The notes: generated by a model from the sequence alone, not told the origin. Positions 1 to 11,146 are shown, counted from the stretch's first letter. The stretch is 64,000 nucleotides of DNA from Iris pallida (GCA_029216955.1 JANAVB010006998.1:372001-436000); one strand, 5' to 3'. Numbers and translations: made by a program.

Positions 1-1497
1 TCCGCATCTGTCAGAGCTGGACAGCAACAACATGGACAGCAACATGGACAACCTGACCCTGTTGGTCAGCAACAAGGGCCAGTCTCACCTCAGGAGGCTA
101 CCCAGAAAGAAGTGATAGTAGAACCAGCAGTTGGACCGCAGTATCCGGATATTCCGAACCCACCCGTAGTTCCACCTACCCCTGTGGAAGTGGACACACC
201 AGCCCTTCTGGAGATCATGAGAGGAATTATGGCTGCTCAGCAACATCAGATGTTGGTCCAGCAGCGCATGCACACTCAGCTACAAGAGCAGAATGTGTTG
301 CTCAACCAAGGATTGCAGACAGCATTGGAAAGAGGAGTGAGGACTGATTCAGGAGCATCAGCCAGGTTTTGCAAGTACAACCCCCGTCGTTTCGAGGGCA
401 CGGAGGATGCCATCTCAGCATATGCATGGCTTAAGGATATTGAGGCTATTCTGATAGCAGCTAAGGTACCGGCAGAAGAACATGTGGATCTAGTAAAGTT
501 GTTACTTCAGGACCTCGCACGTGATTGGTGGGAAGCGGAGGAAGTAGGCATCAGACGTCCCGTTGCTTGGGACGATTTTACAGCAAGGTTCAAGACGAAG
601 TACTATGGGGTTGTGGCGCAGTTTGAGCTACAACAGAAGTTTATCAACCTCAGACAGGCTGGCAAGACTGTAGATGCTTATGCAGCGGAGTTCTGCAGAT
701 TGAGTAGATTCGCCCCAGAGATGGTAGCGACGGAGCGCCAGAGGGCTATGAGGTTCCAGCAAGGGTTTCATCTTGAGCTCTTGCAATTGATAGAAGGGCA
801 CAATTACCAGACTTTTGATGAGATATTGACGGCGACTCGAAGGTATGAGATCACCATTCAGAGGCTTGCGGCAAGGACTGGGGGTCAGAAGAGATCCCAC
901 AGTCAGATTGAAGGAGGAGGGGGAGCAGCGCCCCGAACAACAGTACCATCCCCTGGCATTCGTATCCACGATGTGGCGATGCGAGGGCCAGCACCACCAC
1001 CCAGGCAACAGCAACAGAGGAAGAACCAGCAACCCCCGGCGGGCTGCACTTATTGTGGAAAGATGGGGCACACTAGAGATGTGTGTCGGACATTGAATGG
1101 ACTGTGTCTGATATGTGGAAATCCAGACCATCGGGTTACCACATGTCCCATGAATTCGAGGGCAGAAGGACCAGGGCAGCAGTTTTCTGCTCTGCCAGCA
1201 CCAGGGGCAGGGCAGTATCGAGGACCAGCATTGGCAGTGAGGCCGTTGGCGCAGCGTCCGTTAGTATCACAGGCTCAGATGTTTCGGCAGCAGGGACCGC
1301 CGATACAGCAACACCAGCGTAGACCACCCCAGCATCATCAAGGCAGGGGCCAGCAGCAGCACCAGGCTAGGCCACAACATGGGAATCAGCAAGGAGGTCG
1401 AGGACAGACATTCACACTGTCCTTGGAAGAGGTATTGGCATCGGGAGATGTTGTGGCAGGTAACATTCTCGTCGTCTCATATCCCGCAGTAGCATAG
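1..1497 (+). pseudogene. gag: Tekay-like Gag (5' incomplete)
   Basis: Structural protein that packages element RNA in cytoplasmic particles. The frame is open from base 1, so the true start lies outside the window. A Gln-rich N-terminus is followed by the retrotransposon gag core at about 360-850 (RFCKYNPRRFEG, DWWEAEE, KFINLRQ, YAAEFCRLSRFAP), then two zinc knuckles of form C-x2-C-x4-H-x4-C: CTYCGKMGHTRDVC from 1045 and CLICGNPDHRVTTC from 1105. A Gln/Pro/His-rich tail follows. The frame ends at TAG 1495-1497, directly before the protease active site in the same frame. In this lineage gag and pol usually share one open frame, so the TAG is most simply a disabling mutation; a readthrough signal is possible but unsupported. 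Confidence 0.86.
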
Positions 1498-3606
1498 TTT
1501 GATTCGGGAGCATCCCATTCATTTATATCTGCACAATTTGCAACACGACTAGGAGTGGAGTTCGAGGCATTGCCAGGGAGGTTGAATATACTCACTGGTA
1601 ATGGGCTCGTGGGAGTTAGTAGAGTTAGTTTAGCATGTAGTGTTGTAGTGTGCGGGCATCCTTTACCCACCCGGTTGATAGACTTTCCTGTTAGAAATTT
1701 CGACGTTATCTTAGGCATGGACTGGCTGAAAGACAGTCATGCGACAATAGATTGTCGTAGTAGAAGTGTATCTTTTGATATTCCAGGCATGGAGAGGTTC
1801 ACCTTGGTCAGGTCAGAGGCAACTCAGCAAGAGCAGGGAGTAGTAACGGCAATGGATGAAGTTCAGATTCCGAAGGTAGTTGAAGAATTTCTATATGTAT
1901 TTCCCGAAGAACTTCCAGGTCTACCACCGGTTAGAGATATTGAGTTCAGTATAGAATTGGCACCAGGAACTAAACCAATATCAGATCGAGTTTACAGAAT
2001 GGCGGATTCAGAGCAGGCCAAGGTGTACCAGCACATAGAGGAATTGAAGAAGAAGAAGTTTATCCAAGCTAGCATATTACCGTGGGCAGCACCAGTGGTA
2101 CTTATAGGGAAGAAGGAAGGGTCATCCAGATTGTGTATCGACTACAGGAAGCTTAACGCGGCAACAGTAAAGAACAAGTACCCATTACCCAGGATCGACG
2201 ACTTATTTGATCAGTTGAGCAGGGCTAGAGTTTTCTCCAAGATAGATCTTCGTTCAGGGTACCATCAGGTGAGGGTTCGGAAGGAGGATATTCCCAAGAC
2301 AGCATTTAGATCGAAGTATGGGCATTATGAATTCTTGGTAATGCCGTTTGGTTTGACCAATGCTCCAGCAATATTTATGGACTTGATGAACCGTATCTTT
2401 ATGCCATACCTAGATCAGTTTGTCGTGGTGTTTTTCGATGACATTCTTGTGTACTCTGCCAGTGAAGAGGAGCATGAAGACCACCTCAGGACAGTGTTGC
2501 AGGTTCTGAAGGAGAACCAGTTGTATGCCAAGCTCAGCAAGTGTGAGTTTTGGTCGGATCATATTTCATTTTTGGGTCATATCATATCAGGAGCTGGAGT
2601 AGCAGTAGATCCCAAGAAGGTAGAAGCAGTAGAGAGCTGGCCAGTACCTAAGACCGTAGCTGATGTACGGAGTTTCTTGGGATTGGCAGGATATTACAGG
2701 AGATTCGTATCGGATTTTGCAAGACTTTCAGCACCCATGACCCGCTTGACACGAAAGGATGTGCCATTTATCTGGTCGGCAGAGTGCCAGGCATCATTTG
2801 ATACCTTGAAGCAGAAGTTGATATCAGCACCTATTCTTACATTGCCAGTTGGACCCGGAGGTTTTACAGTATATTGTGATGCGTCAGGTAAAGGACTTGG
2901 ATGTGTCCTCATGCAGCATGGGAAGGTGATAGCGTATGCATCTAGGCAGCTTCAGGACCACGAGAAGAATTACCCAACTCATGATTTGGAGTTAGCAGCA
3001 GTAGTGTTTGCTTTGAAGCTATGGAGGCATTACTTATATAGTGACCGAGTGGAAATGTACACAGACCACAAAAGTTTGAAGTACATCTTTACTCAGAAGG
3101 AGCTGAACATAAGGCAGAGAAGATGGTTAGAGTTGATCGAGGATTATGACGTGGAGCTTCAGTATCATCCAAGCAAGGCTAATGTAGTAGCAGACGCTCT
3201 CAGCAGAAGAGGCGGCACATTTATGTTGACAACGCAGAGACATATCTTAGAAGACCTTCAGGAGATGGGCATAGAAGTTATACTTCTTAGTGATATAGGA
3301 GTTCTGGCTAGTCTACAAGTCCAATCTGACTTGGTAGATAGGATCAAGGCAGCTCAGGCACAAGACCCAAGGATTCAGAAGCTTAGGGCAGAATGTGAGT
3401 CAGGACTCAGAAAGGAGATGCAAATTCATGAAGATGGTACGCTTAGGTTTGGATCACGTCTATGTGTACCTAGTGGAGATATCAGACAGGAAGTTATGGC
3501 AGAAGCTCACAGTTCCCAGTATTCTGTACATCCTGGAGGGACCAAGATGTACCAAGATATCAAGCAGCACTTCTGGTGGAATGGAATGAAGAGAGAGATA
3601 GCTTGA
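1498..3606 (+). pseudogene. pol: Tekay-like Pol: protease, RT, RNase H, integrase N-terminus
   Basis: Continues the gag frame. The aspartic protease motif FDSGASHSF starts at 1498. Reverse transcriptase covers about 1950-2650, with [27 protein letters not shown] and the catalytic FFDD at 2431-2442. RNase H covers about 2860-3210 ([10 protein letters not shown], the Glu of LELAAV, YTDHKSL, ADALSR). The integrase zinc-binding region starts near 3510 with two histidines ([11 protein letters not shown]). The frame ends at TGA 3604-3606, a few residues before the integrase CLVC pair. No frameshift occurs between the two stops. The product would be made as a polyprotein and used for cDNA synthesis and integration; this copy is dead unless both stops are bypassed. 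Confidence 0.9.
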
Positions 3607-4821
3607 TTCATTTCCCGTTGCTTGGTATGTCAGCAAGTGAAGGCAGAACAGCAGAGGCCAGCTGGATTATTGCAACCGCTTTCTATTCCGGAATGGAAGT
3701 GGGAGCATATCACGATGGACTTTGTGACCGGTTTACCGAGATCGCCAAGTGGTAAAGATGCCATTTGGGTGATAGTAGATCGGCTTACGAAGGTGGCGCA
3801 TTTTCTTCCTTTCAGAGTAGGGCAATCTACAGAAAAGTTGGCAGAGTTATATATGCAACAGATAGTCAGGCAGCATGGAGTCCCTGTCAGTATTATGTCG
3901 GATCGAGATACCCGCTTTACATCGTATTTCTGGAAGAGCTTACATCATAGTCTGGGTACCAAGTTAAGGATTAGCACGGCTTACCATCTGCAGACGGATG
4001 GGCAATCAGAAAGAACGATTCAGACTTTAGAAGACATGTTGCGAGCTTGTACTCTAGATTTTGGAGGGTCTTGGGAGAGTCACCTTCACTTGGTCGAGTT
4101 CTCATACAACAATAGTTATCAAGCCAGTATCCAGATGGCGCCATTCGAAGCACTATATGGTAAGAAGTGTAGATCGCAGCTGGCATGGGATGATATCGGG
4201 GAGAGGAAGATGTTAGGCCCAGAAATGATTGTTCAGACAGTTGAATTGGTCAAGGGAATTAGAGAGCGACTTCGAGTTGCACAGGACCGGCATCGTCATT
4301 GGGCGGACCAGCATCGTAGACCGCTAGAGTTTTCTGTTGGGGACCACGTACTCTTGCGGATCTCACCTACCCGTGGGGTCATTAGATTTGGCGTTCGCGG
4401 GAAGTTGAGTCCGCGATACGTAGGACCATTCGTTATCCTTGATAGGGTAGGCGATGTTGCTTATCGTTTATCCCTTCCACCTTCGTTACGAGAGGTGCAT
4501 GACGTGTTTCATGTATCTCAATTACGAAGGTATGTATCGGACCCCAGCCATATCCTTGATCATTCTGAGTTGGTTGTTGGTACCAACTTGTCTTACGAGG
4601 AGCAGCCGGTGTCCATTTTGGACCGAAGAGAGAAGATACTCAAGAACCGTACAATTAGTCTTGTCCGAGTTGCTTGGGGTCATCACTCCTTGGGAGAGTC
4701 AACGTGGGAACGTGAGGATGATATCCGATCACGGTATCCACACCTGTTTGACTCACAAGGTATATCTTTTTCTGTAAACCTTGATTGTCTTGATCCCTCA
4801 TGCTTATCACCTTATGGGTAG
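3607..4821 (+). pseudogene. pol: Tekay-like integrase core and chromodomain
   Basis: Same frame as the preceding segment, separated only by the TGA. It begins with the CLVC half of the integrase zinc finger. The catalytic core shows MDFVTGLP (first Asp), SDRDTRF (second Asp) and the Glu of GQSERTIQ. After the core come the [11 protein letters not shown] segment and [14 protein letters not shown], typical of gypsy integrase C-termini. A chromodomain lies at about 4590-4760 ([36 protein letters not shown]). In this family chromodomains are thought to bias insertion toward heterochromatin, which fits the nested setting. The frame ends at TAG 4819-4821. Confidence 0.88.
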
Positions 4822-4954
4822 AATTGCTTGATATCGTAGATTGATGGATTTACATATATGTTACTTGCTATGGGCATTGTAAAATGATTGTTTGATTGAA
4901 TTGCTTGTACTTAGATTGGTTTAGTCCCGATGTTTCTATCTTGCTTGAATTTAA

Positions 4955-4991
4955 AATTCCGAGGACGGAATTTTTTCAAGGTGGGTAGAGA
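4955..4991 (+). promoter_or_regulatory. Polypurine tract region of the Tekay element
   Basis: The near-palindrome AATTCCGAGGACGGAATT (4955-4972) is followed by a purine-rich run ending GGTGGGTAGAGA just before the LTR. This layout primes plus-strand DNA synthesis. The same palindrome recurs beside LTRs C, F and H in the opposite orientation, tying those elements to this lineage. Confidence 0.75.
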
Positions 4992-7900
4992 TGTCACTCC
5001 CCGTTCCCAGAATACGTATTTTAATACGTATATTGCCTGAATGTATTTATTTAGCATTTATCATGTAGTATCCTGTATTTAAATTCCTAATAACTTCATG
5101 TTAATTAATTATCTGTATTTTATTTTCTGTACTTTATTTTTTTGCAATTCTATTATCTGCTCTTTAAATTTTCATGTTAATTAATTAGCTGCTCTTTAAT
5201 TTTCATGTTAATTTATTTTCTGCAATTTTATTTCTGTATTTCTTCCTGTAATTTTAATTCCTGCTTTAGTTTTACTTTCGGGTTAGCCTTGTTGGACCCA
5301 TTGGACCCATAGAACCCGGCCCAACTCCCACCTACCACCCCTTTGCTATTTTAAAGCCACCCTCTCCCTTCTCTCTCCTCATTTACTCATTCTCACCATT
5401 ACTCCTCTTCTTCTTCTTCATTACTCTCTCCACCTACCAAACCATAGGCAAGTACCAACTTGCTTCTTGATGGATCCCCATTATTATTGTTCCATCACCC
5501 TCCTTATTTGATTCTAAATCTTTTTAGTACTTAGCATTTTCAATTTCTATGGCTAATTTGATGTAGATCTAAGTTTGTTATATTTTCGGGTTTCTTAGGT
5601 TTTGATCTAGTAAACTTTGTTATCTTCAAGTTTTGATGGTTCCATGTTGTAGAGAATTTCGTTCTACCCAATTTTGACCTAAGGAAGTTCGAATTTGGAC
5701 TCTGGATGAAGGTTTTATGGAACTTGGAAGCTTGGGTTGATGGTGTTCTTCTTCTCTGAAACTTGGAGAAGAAGAACAGTACTTGACTTGACCGCATGAA
5801 TAATTCATGCGGCAAGTGATTCCCAGCCGCATGGGTTGTTTCCTTCTCAGCCGCATGAAAAGTTTCTACCCGGCCGCATGAGACTCATTTGAGCCCAGCC
5901 GCATAGGGAGTTCTCCTAGCCGCATGGACTTTCCCCACTTAACCGCATATGCGCCTCCGTCTTTTTTGACCGCATGGATTTCTCTCCAAATCCAGCCGCA
6001 TGAACCAGGCTCACTCGCTGGCCGCATGAGGTCCTGAACCTTATAGTCGCATGAACTTCTCCCCCCCCCGCCAGCCGCATAAGCAATCTCCTTGACCCGG
6101 CCGCATGGGGTTCGACTTGGTTGAGCCGCATGGACTCATTCCCACCAGCCGCATGAGTATCCTTCCCGCTGACCGCATATGTCTTACCTTTTTCGGCCGC
6201 ATGAGCCCAATTCATCCTAGCCGCATGGAACACCCCTTCTGCTTGCCGCATGGGAGCTAGTCCCACTCGCCAGCCGTACAGGTTCCTGCCTCTTCAGCCG
6301 CATGTGCCTCTACCCCCTGAGCCGCATGAACCCGACTCCTTTCCTTGCCGCATAAGATCCATCTTGGCCGTATTAGACTTAGCCGCATGACTATTCTATA
6401 GCCCTAAATATTGATATTTTATTAGATATTTTACGTCCATTTTATATCCTTACGCCTTTTTGCATAAACTTGATAAATCATGATATGTTAATATTTCTAT
6501 TAATTATAGATTATTACGTGGGATGTACCATGTGTCATGAATTGAGTTATAGATACCCGGATTGACTAGAATTAAACCCTGAGAGTTGTAGACTCGACCC
6601 TACTGAATGCTAGTTGACTTTCATGCCTTGCCACCATTGATAATAATTGTTAGCTTGACTAAAAATGATCATGCGTTCCTAGTTGGAACTAAAGAGGCTG
6701 GCTAGTCGTCTTATTGAATTGAATGAATGAGACACGTTCATGTTATGAACTATTGTAATCGACTGGCTAATCTCGAATATTGACATACAGGCACATGCAG
6801 GCTTCAAATTATTTATTTAATTATTTAGTTATTTTTTTTTCTACGAAAGAAGTATGTGTACTTTATGGTCAAGGCATGATTACCGTGGTTAGATTTGATT
6901 GTTGCATTACGTTATGTAAGACCTGCAACCTAACCGCACTGGTATCGTTGTAGAGTTGTGCATATCGTACCCCGTACGAAAGTACTCATTTGAATGACCA
7001 TGATCCACGGCATGGGATTTCACTCAACGTAGGGACTATTAAGTTAAATAAAATAATGATTGCATGGAGAGAATGGATTCCCGAATTCTTACATGGCAGC
7101 CCCCTTGGGACGAGTAGTACCCGACGGGCCGGCTGGTTCCCACAGATACTGTAAATCTGCCACACGGGCAGGGAACAGTATCTGCTTTTATTATTATTGT
7201 ATATTGTATATTGACGAGCGTCCTGCTAGGACTCGTCTAATTCATGCATGGGCCAATTGATTGACTGGATAGACTAGCCTTGCTTGCACATAGTAAGAAC
7301 TGAGGAATCCCTAATTGTATTATTCCAGGATAACTTGGAACTCATAATAGCAAGCCGTAGGAGTTGATTGGCCGTTCAAGATGATTTGTTTGTGCACTAT
7401 ACTCTGTTACCTAACTGGGATGATCAGAATGTCAGGACATGACGGGCCAACTTCTGTCCTTGTTTGGTTGGGAGGTTGGTTCGAAGTGTCTTGATGTGAT
7501 GTGAGTCCTAGTAGCAAGCAGAGATCTATTATTATATTCTCTTACTTACTGGTTTAGTCCTTCATATCGTCCTCCCTTGTGGTACTTGCTATTAGAGGTC
7601 TAACCTCTCTGGTTTTGTATGGCCAGATTTAGAGCCAGTCCCCGAGGATCCAGCTTACTTCTACCTCCAAGATGGTCAACACTAGAAGGATGATCGCAGG
7701 AGGCCTCGAGTGGGTTCCTTAACTTCCCTCTCGTTTTGTTAAATACTTTATACTTTGCCGTTTGGCACCGACATGTTAGTCGGATTGTCTTGTACTTACT
7801 TTTTACATAATTGTAACTAAAGTCAGGCTGCAGCTGATAACAATTGTGTATACTTTTGCTACATCAATCTGGCTATGTTTTGTAAAGCCAGATATCAAGA

Positions 7901-8142
7901 ACATTTTGACAGAGCGTTTGGGACGCCTTACTGCTTTATCTTACATGTTCTCTATTACTGCTTCTTGTTCGAATGATTGAGACAATAGAGGTGAAATGAC
8001 CATAGTAAGACCTTTATGTAGTATGCACCCCCTCGTCTGGTTAGACAGCATTGATCGTATTATACGGTATTCATCTACCCGTAATACGTAGCTGGCTGAG
8101 TCATTCCCCCGCTCTCCAGTATTCTGGTTCTGGGGCGTGACA
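4992..8142 (+). repeat. 3' LTR of the Tekay-like element
   Basis: The LTR is 3151 bp, starting TGTCACTCCCC and ending GGGGCGTGACA, so the termini form a perfect TGTCAC/GTGACA inverted repeat. It has no protein-coding capacity I can support. A TATA-like CTATTTTAAAG lies near 5347, followed by a CT-rich stretch that could be the transcription start. The periodic GCCGCATG array (5791-6389) would then lie in the transcribed leader. I see nothing else recognisable from 6400 to 8142. Confidence 0.88.
5791..6389 (+). repeat. Periodic GCCGCATG motif array
   Basis: About 26 copies of GCCGCATG or one-base variants start at 5791, 5826, 5850, 5873, 5898, 5919, 5942, 5969, 5995, 6021, 6046, 6074, 6100, 6125, 6148, 6172, 6196, 6220, 6245, 6273, 6297, 6321, 6347, 6367 and 6382, plus one inverted copy at 5806. 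Most spacings are 21-28 bp, averaging about 25. The roughly 16 bp between motifs do not resemble one another, so this is not an ordinary tandem repeat. Confidence 0.9.
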
Positions 8143-8147
8143 AATCT
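8143..8147. other. Presumed right target-site duplication of the Tekay element
   Basis: The five bases AATCT follow the LTR terminus and begin the resumed Tat integrase sequence. The matching left copy would lie outside the window. Confidence 0.5.
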
Positions 8148-8848
8148 ATCGCTTTGGACAGCCCCGAAGGATCATCCATGATAATGGTCCACAGTTCGCA
8201 AGCCACACCTTCTATCGGTTCTGCGACAAGCACCGCATCCAGAATATTGCTTCGACACCATATAACCCAGCGGCTAATGGTCTGGCTGAAGCATTCAACA
8301 AAACCATCATCAAGTTGCTCAAAAAGTTCGTATCATCCAACAAATACGACTTGAACGAGAAGCTTGGTGAATGCTTATGGGCGTACCGTACTACAGTCCG
8401 AACGGCCACTGGAAACACACCATTCTCCCTGGTGTACGGGAGTGAGACAGTTCTCCCATTGGAGACTCAAATACCCTCGCTTCACGTCGCTCTCACTTAC
8501 CAATTGACGACGGACGATAACTACCGTCGCCGGCTACAAGAGTTGGAGGCCTTAGATGAAAAATGCCAATTGGCTCAGCAACGAATCGAGCTATACCAAG
8601 CACGCATCTCCGGAGCCTTCAAGAAGAAGGTTAAAATCAGAATATTCCAATTGGGCGATCTTGTTCTTGCAGTTCAGAGGCCGATGGTTATGACTCACAA
8701 AACTGTCGACAAATTCCAGCCAAAGTGGGAAGGTCCATTTATCATTGAGGATGTATTCTCCAACGGTGCTTACCGCCTCGTAAAACAAAACGGAGACTTG
8801 CTCATGTTACCCGTCAACGACAAGTTCCTGAAGAAATATTATGTCTAA
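8143..8848 (+). pseudogene. pol: Tat element A integrase, C-terminal part
   Basis: Inserts element cDNA into the nuclear genome. The frame is open from the Tekay junction (first full codon at 8144) to TAA, with no internal stop. It retains the second catalytic Asp (HDNGPQF, codon 8180) and the Glu (LAEAFNK, codon 8288), giving exactly DD35E spacing. The tail continues through LWAYRTTVRTATG, FSLVYGSETVLPLE, the KWEGPF segment and FLKKYYV at the end. It is close to the integrase of element B at 30114-32026. The N-terminal half was separated by the Tekay insertion and lies left of the window. Apart from that break the frame is well preserved. Confidence 0.9.
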
Positions 8849-8864
8849 ACAACATTCTCCAAAC

Positions 8865-9150
8865 CCCAGATTATTGAGTTATGTACCCGTCGGTACCGTT
8901 GAACCCACATTCACAAAATCCCAGATTATTGAGTTATGTACCCGCCGGTACCGCTGAACTCACATTCACAAAATCCCAGATTGCTGAGTTATGTACCCTC
9001 TGGTACCCCTGAACTCATGCTTTTTCTCCCCATATCCCAGATTGCTGAGTTATGTACCCTCTGGTACCCCTGAACTCACGCTTTTCCTCCAAATATCCCA
9101 GATTGCCGAGTTATGTACCCGCAGGTGCCTCTGAACTTATATTCCGGTCA
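8865..9150 (+). repeat. 55/61 bp tandem repeat in the 3' region of element A
   Basis: Five units beginning CCCAGATT start at 8865, 8920, 8975, 9036 and 9097. Each contains GAGTTATGTACCC and a CTGAACT-type segment. Spacing is 55, 55, 61 and 61 bp. Arrays of this sort downstream of pol are common in Tat elements. Confidence 0.85.
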
Positions 9151-9354
9151 CTCTTTTAGGTAGTAAGTCATGTATGACCATACCTCTGAACTTATTCTTC
9201 TGAAAGAGCTCCTCCCTCATGATCCACTACCCGTACTCTCAGTGCACAAAAAGGGTAACAGATCCACAAAATTCCCGAAATGACCACATCGATGTTACCT
9301 CTGAGTCGTCTCACTTCCGCCAAAAACAAATCACCCCTCTACATAAAACTTCTA

Positions 9355-9760
9355 TGTCCTCATTACCTATGAGTTGTTCTATGTACCCCTTCATGGAGCC
9401 CACTCCTGCCATGTCCTCATTACTTCTGAGTGGGAAGGCTCCATCGAAGAAACCCTCATATTTACCATGTCCTCATTACCTCTGAGTAAGTATGCTGGTT
9501 CCCTTTCGACTTATTATCCGTACCCAAAACTGGAGTACGCCAAGGATAATAGGTCCACAAATGTCCTCTATTGACCACAAATATCCTCCGTTGAGTCCAC
9601 TCCTGCCATGTCCTCATTACCTTTGAGTAGGAAGACTCCGCGGTAAAACCCCCATACTTGCCATGTCCTCATTACCTCTGAGTAAGTGTGTTGGTTCTCT
9701 CCCAACTTATTATCCGTATCCAGAACCAAGATACGCCAAGGATAATAGGTCCACAAAAAG
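9355..9760 (+). repeat. Degenerate repeats built on ATGTCCTCATTACC
   Basis: The core ATGTCCTCATTACC followed by a TGAGT-like segment recurs near 9355, 9410, 9468, 9608 and 9662. The stretches from 9468 and 9662 form a pair about 194 bp apart, both including an ACTTATTATCCGTA segment and AAGGATAATAGGTCCACAAA. A related segment occurs downstream of pol in element B at 32968-32990. Confidence 0.75.
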
Positions 9761-10000
9761 TCCCCCATTGGGGCAATTACTACAAGTAAAGAGTAGAGCG
9801 AATATATTCTGTTCATTCAAGATCAGTTACATTCACATGACTACATCTCATGAGTACACCAAAAAAGTTCTCTATTACTTCATTCAGACAAAAGGAAAGA
9901 AGATTACATCGATGTCCAAAAGAAGCAAGACATAAACCGCAGCTAAAGACAGACAGAAGTATCAAGACAAAGACGAACATTTGTGAGAGCCCACGAATCA

Positions 10001-10766
10001 TTAGTTGCGGGGACGCATATACCAATCCCTCAACCATTTTGCATATGAAGGATGTGCTTGAGCAAGATCCTCGTCCGAAATAGGAAGATCAGAACTTCCA
10101 GTACTATCGCCGTCAGACTAGGGCTCCTCCTTTACAGCAATGGGTGCCAGCTCTCCTTTCTGTTTCTCCGCTTCTGGTGTTACCTCCTCCTTAACAAGCG
10201 ATGATTCTTGTTTAAAAGGGGGCAGCAACTCTTTCGTCACAATGACCTCAGCCGTCGGCAGGGTTGCTGCAAGAATCAAAGATAAAAAGAAACAAAGTCA
10301 AAAGATGGTCAGAGCCTTATGTGGCACAGTCCAAAAGGGGAGCTCATGCGGTTCGATGCAGCACAGCCTCAGGCGGCCCAATTTAGACGAACTTATGTGG
10401 GCCCGATTCAGAGGGACTCATGCGAATCTGCTCGAAGGGCCACCATGCGGTCCAGTTCATGAAGTGTTTATGCGGCCCACTAAGACAACTTCCATGTGGC
10501 TCGGACATGGGGTATACCCCCATGCGGCTCGGTTATGGGACATGTATGCAGCCCATACAATTCGAACAGTTTGCATTAAGGGCTTGTGCATAAAGCATGC
10601 AACAGAGCCGTTGTTAGGGTTTCGAAGTATATGACTTCTCCAAATCCTTACCCTTAACGGCAGGATGAACGTCGGAGTGAGCTTCGGGTACCGCAGCCGA
10701 CGTCGAGGCCATGCCCTTACTCTTCGCCGCAGCCTTCACCGCAACCTTAGAGGACTTGGGAGCCAT
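10001..10766 (-). pseudogene. Antisense two-exon gene of Tat element A
   Basis: Unrecognised product on the strand opposite gag-pol. Exon 1 runs from ATG 10766 to 10652 (MAPKSSKVAV, Lys/Ala-rich). A splice donor GTAAGG begins at 10651 and an acceptor TTGCAG ends at 10267. Exon 2 runs from 10266 to TAA 10001-10003, and the phase-1 junction keeps the frame. Exon 2 is Glu/Asp-rich (KEEVTPEAEKQKGE) and ends in an acidic SDGDSTGSS segment and WLRDWYMRPRN. One in-frame TAG lies at 10118-10120, so the present copy would be cut short. A TATA box lies about 90 bp upstream. The first exon has the same MAPK start, size and phase as that of the antisense gene in element B, but no mobile-domain-like part follows here. 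Splicing is inferred, not shown. Confidence 0.55.
10319..10552. repeat. CATGCGGC-type array, about 25 bp spacing, in antisense intron
   Basis: Copies and near copies of CATGCGGC or TATGTGGC start near 10319, 10345, 10371, 10395, 10419, 10444, 10470, 10493, 10521 and 10545. The intervals are unalike in sequence. The array falls inside the predicted intron of the antisense gene (10651-10267). Read on that strand the word is GCCGCATG, the orientation and spacing seen in the Tekay LTR. Confidence 0.8.
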
Positions 10767-10853
10767 TGCCGATGATTAGAGAAGGAAGACAAAGACAAGA
10801 AAGCTAGGGCAAGAGCAGAAAGTAAAGAAGTCTTTCTTCCAAAAAACACGCTG

Positions 10854-10863
10854 CTATTTATAG
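10854..10863 (-). promoter_or_regulatory. TATA box of the antisense gene in element A
   Basis: Reads CTATAAATAG on the minus strand, about 90 bp before the antisense start codon. The identical ten bases form the TATA boxes of LTRs A and B and of the antisense genes in element B. Confidence 0.65.
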
Positions 10864-11052
10864 GCAGAGCCCATAGACCGACGCATCGATCCATGTACAG
10901 TGTAACCGACTCTTTGGTTATCAAGGCGATCCGACTATTCAAGGCTAAACTCTTGGGATCCTGTCCCAAAAAGTGGCTTTAAATCTGACAGCAAATCAAA
11001 GGTAATCAATGCAAAGATTTGTACACGTGGCATAAAGACGTGGCAAGGAGCC

Positions 11053-11146
11053 TATGCGGCCAGACAGCCTATGCGGCTCCGATGGCCATGCGGCTAAGGA
11101 GGCCATGCGGCTGAGACATCCATGCGGCCAGAACATCCTATGCGGC
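11053..11146. repeat. CATGCGGC array, 17 bp spacing, upstream of the antisense TATA box
   Basis: Six copies of (C/T)ATGCGGC start at 11053, 11070, 11087, 11104, 11121 and 11139, so the period is 17-18 bp. They lie about 190-280 bp upstream of the antisense TATA box and just inside the 3' LTR boundary. Confidence 0.85.

Larger units (their letters stand above)
1..8142 (+). mobile_element. Tekay/Del-like Ty3/gypsy chromovirus, 3' part
   Basis: This is the 3' part of an LTR retrotransposon whose 5' LTR and start lie left of the window. Order: gag with two CCHC knuckles, aspartic protease, RT, RNase H, integrase, C-terminal chromodomain, short 3' UTR (4822-4954), polypurine region, 3' LTR. Gag-pol in one frame, a chromodomain and a LTR above 3 kb are typical of the Tekay/Del lineage. 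The right end is abrupt: the LTR closes with GTGACA and the next base resumes the integrase frame of a different (Tat) element, so this element inserted there. Two in-frame stops make this copy defective. Confidence 0.9.

Noticed and set aside
5791..6389. CRISPR-like array (short repeat, unique spacers)
   Set aside because: The conserved word is only 8 bases, spacing varies, there are no cas genes, and the setting is a plant LTR.
8154..8354. Short plus-strand frame starting MDSPEGSS and its minus-strand partner
   Set aside because: Both are shadow frames of the integrase of element A.
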